Source: an uncultured Oscillospiraceae bacterium
Lineage (GTDB): Bacteria > Bacillota > Clostridia > Oscillospirales > Oscillospiraceae
Direction: 5' to 3'
NCBI GenBank assembly: GCA_934623545.1
Contig: CAKTVN010000003.1
Coordinates: 1-27,276 of the forward strand
Length of the DNA stretch: 27,276 nt
Part shown: piece by piece, positions 22,952 to 27,276 of the stretch
Layout: every line of letters begins with the position of its first letter
How positions within the stretch are numbered: position 1 is the stretch's first letter
Notes under the pieces: model-generated
The model's database searches: none
Told to the model about the DNA's origin: nothing
What the model saw: only the letters and a program-made list of their open reading frames with translations
Position numbers and translations under genes: made by a program

Positions 22952-24373
22952 TTGCTGAAATTCAAAAAGATCACCGGGCTTGAAAAGCGCTGGCTGCTGA
23001 ACAACGTCAGCATTATGATCGCGCTCGTCGCGGTCTGCATTCTCGCCGTGACCTTCATGCAGGCGGCGTATTACTATTCCAATATGCAGTCGGGGCTGGA
23101 AAGCAAGGCGCGGACGACGACCGATTTCTTCGGCAACTACATCAGCCAGAGCTATAACGAATACTATCAGTCCTGCATCAAATTCGCCCAGACCTTTGAG
23201 GATAAGGACGAGCTGGAGCTTCAGTTCATCAACACCAGCGGCAACATCGTCGCCTCCTCCTATGGGCAGTGGGCGGGTCAGCCGCCGAAGACCTCAGACG
23301 TCTCCGACGCGCTGACGACGCAGAAGATCAGCGTCTTTCGCGGGAAAAATCCTTCCACAGGGGAGCGCATCATGGCGGTCTCCAGCCCGATGATCTACTC
23401 CAACGGCGAGGTCATCGGCGTGCTGCGCTATGTCACGACGCTGCGGATCGTCGACAGGCAGGTGTTTTTGACGGCGGTCATCACGGTCGCGGTCGGACTT
23501 CTGTTCATCGCGTTCATGCTGTTCATCAGCAGCTTCTTCATCCGCTCCATTCTCGAGCCGGTCTCGCAGATCACGGCGACCGCGAAGCGCATCGCGGCAG
23601 GCTCCTACGGCGTGCGTATCCCGAAGCAGTATGACGATGAGATCGGCGAGCTTGCCGATACGATCAACGATATGTCGATCAAGATCTCGCAGTCGGAAAA
23701 AACGCAGTCGGAGTTCATTTCCTCGGTCTCGCATGAGCTGCGCACGCCGCTGACGGCGATCTCCGGCTGGTCGGAGACCATCCTCAGCGCGGGCGATCTC
23801 GCGCCGGAGACGCGCAGGGGAATGCTCATCATCTTGCGCGAGGCAAAGCGCCTGACCGGCATGGTCGAGGAGCTTCTGGAATTTACGAGGATGCAGAACG
23901 GACGCTTTACGCTGAATGTCGAAAAAGCGGACCTTCTGGCGGAATTTGAGGATACGGTCTTCATGTACGGCAGCCGCCTCAAGCAGGAGGGCATCACGCT
24001 CAACTATGAGCCGTGCGAGCAGGACATCCCGGAAATTCCGTGCGATGTGTCGCGTATGCGGCAGGTATTTTTGAACATTCTGGACAATGCCGCCAAGCAC
24101 GGCGGCGACGGAAAGCGCATCGACGCTTCCATTGCATATGAAGCGCCCAATGTGGTCGTCCGCATCCGGGACTACGGTCCCGGTATCCCGGAGGAGGAGC
24201 TTCCGCACGTCAAAATGAAATTCTACAAGGGCAGCTCCAAAGCCCGCGGCAGCGGCATCGGTCTTGCGGTCTGTGAGGAGATCGTGACCATGCACGGAGG
24301 CGCTCTCGCGCTGGAAAACGCCGAGGGCGGCGGCACGCTCGTTACAATTTCCATCCCCGCAGGGGAAGAATAG
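22952..24373 (+). CDS. HAMP-domain sensor histidine kinase of the lipoprotein operon
   Basis: The 473-residue membrane kinase starts at a TTG, set by GAGGTGA at 22938-22944 and by an in-frame stop just upstream. Helix 1 (about residues 15-36) and helix 2 (about 168-195) flank an extracytoplasmic domain of about 130 residues containing a CACHE/PAS-like stretch (LELQFINTSGNIVASSYGQW). A HAMP domain (about 195-245) ends DDEIGELADTINDM. HisKA has His261 in SSVSHELRTPLTAISGW. The ATPase domain has NILDNAAKHGG, DYGPGIP and GSGIGLAVCEEIV; the F-box is short (KMKFYKGSSKARG). Its phosphotransfer partner is the preceding regulator. The lipoprotein may interact with its outer domain. Confidence 0.92.
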   Translation: MLKFKKITGLEKRWLLNNVSIMIALVAVCILAVTFMQAAYYYSNMQSGLESKARTTTDFFGNYISQSYNEYYQSCIKFAQTFEDKDELELQFINTSGNIVASSYGQWAGQPPKTSDVSDALTTQKISVFRGKNPSTGERIMAVSSPMIYSNGEVIGVLRYVTTLRIVDRQVFLTAVITVAVGLLFIAFMLFISSFFIRSILEPVSQITATAKRIAAGSYGVRIPKQYDDEIGELADTINDMSIKISQSEKTQSEFISSVSHELRTPLTAISGWSETILSAGDLAPETRRGMLIILREAKRLTGMVEELLEFTRMQNGRFTLNVEKADLLAEFEDTVFMYGSRLKQEGITLNYEPCEQDIPEIPCDVSRMRQVFLNILDNAAKHGGDGKRIDASIAYEAPNVVVRIRDYGPGIPEEELPHVKMKFYKGSSKARGSGIGLAVCEEIVTMHGGALALENAEGGGTLVTISIPAGEE

Positions 24374-24381
24374 AGGCATAT

Positions 24382-25335
24382 ATGGCAGAGCAAAAGCAAC
24401 CGTCTCAGGAAAAATTCAAGACCCTTATCGGCGGACAGGCGCTGATCGAGGGGATTTTGATGCAGGGACCGGACAAGCGCGCGATCGTCGTCCGCGGTCC
24501 GGAGGGCATCGTCACAAAGGTCGAGCCGATCAAAAAGCGGCACGGCATTCTGACGCTTCCGCTCATCCGCGGCGTCGTCAATTTCGCGTCCTCGATGGTA
24601 AACGGCGTCAAGGCGCTGATGTATTCGGCGGACTTCTTCCCCGAGGAGGAGGGCGAGCCATCCAAATTTGACCAGTGGCTGGAAAAAAAGCTCGGGTCCG
24701 AGAAGCTTGAAAAGGCGGTCATCTCCTTTTCCGTGTTTCTGGGCGTGGTGTTTTCCGTGGGGCTGTTTTTTCTGCTTCCGACGCTGCTTGCCGGGCTCAT
24801 CCCGGGGCTGAAGGAGCAGGCGGTGCTGAGAAGCCTTGTCGAGGGCATTTTCCGCATCCTGATCTTCCTTGCGTACATGATCCTTGTTTCCAAAACGAAG
24901 GACATGAAGCGTGTGTTCTCCTATCACGGCGCGGAGCACAAGACAATCCGCTGCTATGAGGCGCAGCTGCCGCTGACGGTCGAGAACGTCCGCCCGCAGA
25001 CGCGCCTTCACCCGCGCTGCGGAACGAGCTTCCTGTTCGTGGTCATCATCATTTCCATCCTGATCTCCGCCGTGTTCAGCGCGATCTGCCCCATCAGCAA
25101 CACGCTGCTGCGGATGTGCTCGCGGCTTCTGATGCTGCCGTTCATCGTTGCGATCAGCTATGAATTCAACCGCTTGGTCGGTCGGCATGACAACGCGCTG
25201 ACGCGCGCGTTGTCCGCGCCTGGAATGTGGTTCCAGCATTTTACGACCAATGAGCCGGATGATTCGATGATCGAGGTCGCGATCGAGGCGCTCAAGCTGG
25301 TCATTCCTGAGGAAAAGGGAAGCGACCGATGGTAA
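24382..25335 (+). CDS. yqhQ: DUF1385 / YqhQ-family membrane protein
   Basis: This 317-residue membrane protein has unknown biochemical activity. It begins with the family signature IGGQALIEGILMQGP and GVVNFASSMVNGVKALMYSADFF. It then has two hydrophobic helices (about 112-140 and 147-172), a conserved loop with FSYHGAEHKTIRCYEA and HPRCGTSFLF, and more helices (about 212-262). The conserved His and Cys residues in that loop could bind a metal, but this has not been tested here. YqhQ commonly lies beside prmC and prfA in Clostridia. Here it is eight bases after the kinase gene and overlaps prmC by seven bases. Confidence 0.88.
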   Translation: MAEQKQPSQEKFKTLIGGQALIEGILMQGPDKRAIVVRGPEGIVTKVEPIKKRHGILTLPLIRGVVNFASSMVNGVKALMYSADFFPEEEGEPSKFDQWLEKKLGSEKLEKAVISFSVFLGVVFSVGLFFLLPTLLAGLIPGLKEQAVLRSLVEGIFRILIFLAYMILVSKTKDMKRVFSYHGAEHKTIRCYEAQLPLTVENVRPQTRLHPRCGTSFLFVVIIISILISAVFSAICPISNTLLRMCSRLLMLPFIVAISYEFNRLVGRHDNALTRALSAPGMWFQHFTTNEPDDSMIEVAIEALKLVIPEEKGSDRW

Positions 25336-26201
25336 AGCGGTACGGCGAGCTGTATCTCGAGGCGCGCCGCGCGCTCCGCGTCACGGAGGGAGAAAACGCC
25401 TCCTTTGTCGCGCGGGAGCTTCTGGCGTTCGCCTCCGGAAAATCCCCGGCGGCGCTGCTGGCGGACCGGGAGCTTTATGCCTCCGAGGAGACGGCGGACG
25501 CCATGCAGGCGTATACCGCGCGCATCCTCCACGGCGAGCCGCTTGCGTACATCCTCGGAAAATGGAGCTTTTACGGCTTGGAGCTGACGGTGACGCCGGA
25601 TGTGCTCATCCCGCGCGACGATACGATGGCAGTCACAGACCTTGCCATCGAGGCGGTGCGCGCCATGCCTGCGCCGCAGCGCGTGCTGGACCTGTGTACC
25701 GGCTCCGGCTGCATTGGGCTTGCCATCGCGCATCAGGTGGAGTCCGCGCGCGTCACGCTCGCGGACGTTTCCGAGGGGGCGCTGAAGATCGCGAAGAAAA
25801 ATCTCGCGGCGCTCAAGCTGTCCGGGCGCGTAAACGCGCTGCGCGCGGATGTCCGTGAGCCCGCGCCGAAGTTCTGGGGGCAGTTTGACCTCATCGTGTC
25901 CAATCCGCCGTATGTGACGCGGCAGGAGATGCGCGAGCTTGACCGCTCCGTGCGTGAGCATGAGCCGCACCTTGCGCTGGACGGCGGCGAGGACGGGCTC
26001 GATTTTTACCGCGCCATCCTTGAAAATTACACGCAGAGCCTGCGTCCGGGCGGCTATATCTGCTTCGAGTTCGGTTTCCGGCAGCATATGCAGGTCGGGA
26101 TGCTGCTTTCAAGCGCCGGATACCGGAGCCTGCATTTTGTAAAGGACGCGGGCGGCATCATACGCGCGGTCCGGGCGCAGAAAACAGAAACCGAAATTTA
26201 G
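25329..26201 (+). CDS. prmC: Peptide chain release factor N5-glutamine methyltransferase
   Basis: PrmC (290 residues) uses S-adenosylmethionine to methylate the Gln of the GGQ motif of release factors RF1 and RF2. An N-terminal helical domain (about 1-75) includes GEPLAYILGKWSFYGLELTV and VLIPRDDT. The methyltransferase fold follows, with VLDLCTGSGCIGLAIA (motif I) and the catalytic IVSNPPYVT. ALDGGEDGLDFYRAIL and GGYICFEFG complete it. The canonical PRPDT and D/EF motifs are slightly altered (PRDDT). The TAG stop is made at the junction with the MITE-like element: TA is the duplicated target and G is the first element base. prfA does not follow; recA does. Confidence 0.94.
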   Translation: MVKRYGELYLEARRALRVTEGENASFVARELLAFASGKSPAALLADRELYASEETADAMQAYTARILHGEPLAYILGKWSFYGLELTVTPDVLIPRDDTMAVTDLAIEAVRAMPAPQRVLDLCTGSGCIGLAIAHQVESARVTLADVSEGALKIAKKNLAALKLSGRVNALRADVREPAPKFWGQFDLIVSNPPYVTRQEMRELDRSVREHEPHLALDGGEDGLDFYRAILENYTQSLRPGGYICFEFGFRQHMQVGMLLSSAGYRSLHFVKDAGGIIRAVRAQKTETEI

Positions 26202-26360
26202 GGTGTATCTGAAAACGCCCAACGCACCCGGGCAGCGGACCTTTTTGCGGTGTGCCGCGTCAGTTTTCCTTGAAATACGTCAGTATTCCTGCGAAAAAAT
26301 GTCTTGCTCAACGCAAAAATCCCTCGCTGCCGGTCACATCATGAGTTTTCAGATACACCC
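26201..26360. mobile_element. MITE-like element, 160 bp, with 16-bp terminal inverted repeats
   Basis: GGGTGTATCTGAAAAC at 26201-26216 is the perfect inverted repeat of 26345-26360, and TA flanks both ends (26199-26200 and 26361-26362) as a likely target duplication. Inside, 26233-26237 and 26242-26249 are complementary to 26325-26329 and 26312-26319. A 13-nt direct repeat with one mismatch occurs at 26258 and 26278. There is no coding capacity for a transposase, so it would move with enzymes of a related full-length element. Family assignment (an IS5/IS427-like or Tc1/mariner-like TA-targeting group) is a guess. Confidence 0.8.
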
Positions 26361-26363
26361 TAA

Positions 26364-26377
26364 GAAACAAACGTTTG
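26364..26377. promoter_or_regulatory. LexA-like SOS box at recA
   Basis: The 14-mer GAAACAAACGTTTG contains the core AACAAACGTT, matching 11 of 14 positions of the Gram-positive LexA box CGAAC-RNRY-GTTCG. Its right end overlaps the recA -35. It lies three bases from the end of the MITE-like element. Confidence 0.55.
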
Positions 26378-26403
26378 ATTTTAGAAGATCAATGTGATAT
26401 ACT
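26375..26403 (+). promoter_or_regulatory. recA promoter
   Basis: TTGATT (26375-26380) and TATACT (26398-26403) are 17 bases apart, and TG at 26395-26396 makes an extended -10. It stands about 35 bases before the recA start and overlaps the SOS-like box. Confidence 0.75.
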
Positions 26404-26437
26404 GAGTGCAAACAACGAAGAAAGAGAGGCACGCGGC

Positions 26438-27276
26438 ATGGAGAAGAGGAGAGCGATTCCCGACAACCAGAGCAGCGACAGGAAAAAGGCGCTGGAAACC
26501 GCATTGCAGCAGATCGAAAAGAATTTTGGCAAGGGAACCGTTATGCGGCTCGGTGACAAGCCGGAGATGAACGTGGACGCGATCCCGACCGGCTCGCTGG
26601 CGCTCGACGCGGCGCTCGGCATCGGCGGCGTCCCGAAGGGCCGCATCATCGAGATCTACGGACCGGAATCCTCCGGTAAGACGACGCTTGCGCTGCACAT
26701 TGTCGCTGAGGCGCAGAAAAAGGGCGGCGAGGTCGCCTTTGTCGACGCGGAGCACGCGCTCGATCCGGCATATGCCGCCGCCATCGGCGTCGATACGGAT
26801 TCCATGCTGGTCTCGCAGCCGGATACCGGCGAGCAGGCGCTGGAAATTACAGACGCGCTGGTCCGCTCCGGCGCGGTGGACGTGGTGGTCGTCGACTCGG
26901 TCGCGGCGCTGACGCCGCGCGCGGAGATCGAGGGCGAGATGGGCGACACCTTTGTCGGCTTGCAGGCAAGACTGATGTCGCAGGCGCTGCGAAAGCTTGC
27001 CGGCAACATCGCCAAGACGAACTGCGTCGTCATCTTCATCAACCAGCTGCGTATGAAGATCGGCGTCATGTACGGCAATCCCGAGACGACGACCGGCGGC
27101 AACGCGCTGAAGTTCTATGCCTCCGTGCGCATTGACATCCGCCGCATCGAGGCGATCAAGAACGGCACGGAGATCATCGGCAACCGCACCCGAGCCAAGA
27201 TCGTGAAAAACAAGGTCGCGCCCCCGTTCAAGGAGGCGGTGTTCGATATCATGTACGGCGAGGGGATCTCCAAGTG
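26438..27276 (+). CDS. recA: Recombinase RecA, N-terminal part (partial)
   Basis: The first 279 residues of RecA are present; the gene runs off the window. RecA coats single-stranded DNA, pairs homologous strands and triggers LexA self-cleavage. Seen are [17 protein letters not shown], the Walker [19 protein letters not shown] with the catalytic Glu, [21 protein letters not shown], loop L1 [15 protein letters not shown], loop L2 [36 protein letters not shown], and the start of the C-terminal domain. The start ATG 26438 has GAGAGG eight bases upstream. The [14 protein letters not shown] leader is slightly longer than in many RecA proteins. Confidence 0.97.
   Translation, partial: MEKRRAIPDNQSSDRKKALETALQQIEKNFGKGTVMRLGDKPEMNVDAIPTGSLALDAALGIGGVPKGRIIEIYGPESSGKTTLALHIVAEAQKKGGEVAFVDAEHALDPAYAAAIGVDTDSMLVSQPDTGEQALEITDALVRSGAVDVVVVDSVAALTPRAEIEGEMGDTFVGLQARLMSQALRKLAGNIAKTNCVVIFINQLRMKIGVMYGNPETTTGGNALKFYASVRIDIRRIEAIKNGTEIIGNRTRAKIVKNKVAPPFKEAVFDIMYGEGISK

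Noticed and set aside
26203..26397. 64-codon open frame downstream of prmC
   Set aside because: It lies inside the MITE-like element and the recA promoter, has a poor start context and is not a credible gene.
1..27276. tRNA, rRNA, CRISPR arrays or prophage genes
   Set aside because: The few short intergenic gaps contain no tRNA-like fold, spaced repeats or phage genes that I could recognise by eye.

Overview
The window is a GC-rich, almost fully coding stretch of chromosome from a Gram-positive anaerobe. It most resembles Clostridia of the Oscillospiraceae type. The reasons are an IspH-ribosomal protein S1 fusion, the yvcJ-yvcK-whiA (rapZ-glmR-whiA) cluster, a yqhQ-prmC pair, a PhoP/PhoR-type phosphate operon, strong AAGGAGG ribosome binding sites and GTG/TTG starts. 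This assignment rests on gene content only; no database was searched. No tRNA, rRNA, CRISPR array or complete insertion sequence was seen. No gene-free stretch exceeds 300 bases; the longest is 26202-26437, which holds a 160-bp MITE-like element and the recA promoter.

Layout. (1) 1-6753: a phosphate operon, pstS (3' end)-pstC-pstA-pdxK-pstB-phoU-phoP-phoR. Nearly every junction overlaps by a few bases, two hairpins lie between pstS and pstC, and a bidirectional terminator closes the operon. A pyridoxal-kinase-type gene sits between pstA and pstB, flanked by a 15-nt direct repeat. (2) 6760-7993: a divergent pair, an XRE-type regulator (minus) and a small atypical Ser/Thr kinase (plus). Their promoters face each other and cannot be occupied at the same time. 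(3) 8052-13487: an operon with a MurR/RpiR-type regulator, a BaiN/HI0933-type flavoprotein, cmk, plsC and the ispH-S1 fusion, ending in a strong terminator. Inside ispH there is a candidate promoter, and just before the S1 part a perfect Shine-Dalgarno and ATG, so S1 is probably also made alone. (4) 13557-20787: murB-rapZ-glmR-whiA-dnaE. (5) 20796-26201: a lipoprotein with three DxDxDG loops, an OmpR-type response regulator, a sensor kinase, yqhQ and prmC. They lie behind an extended -10 promoter preceded by three TACA-ending hexamers at exact 11-bp spacing, which looks like a PhoP box. (6) 26201-27276: the MITE-like element, a LexA-like box overlapping the promoter, and the 5' part of recA.

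How the parts work together. Region 1 imports phosphate and senses its shortage. Region 5 may be a second envelope-sensing system (lipoprotein plus two-component pair) placed under phosphate control through the Pho-box-like promoter; that link is inference. Regions 3 and 4 are housekeeping operons for nucleotide, phospholipid, isoprenoid, cell wall and DNA synthesis. The best candidates for something undescribed are the lipoprotein/two-component operon with its Pho-box-like promoter, the XRE/kinase switch, and the regulatory elements inside ispH.
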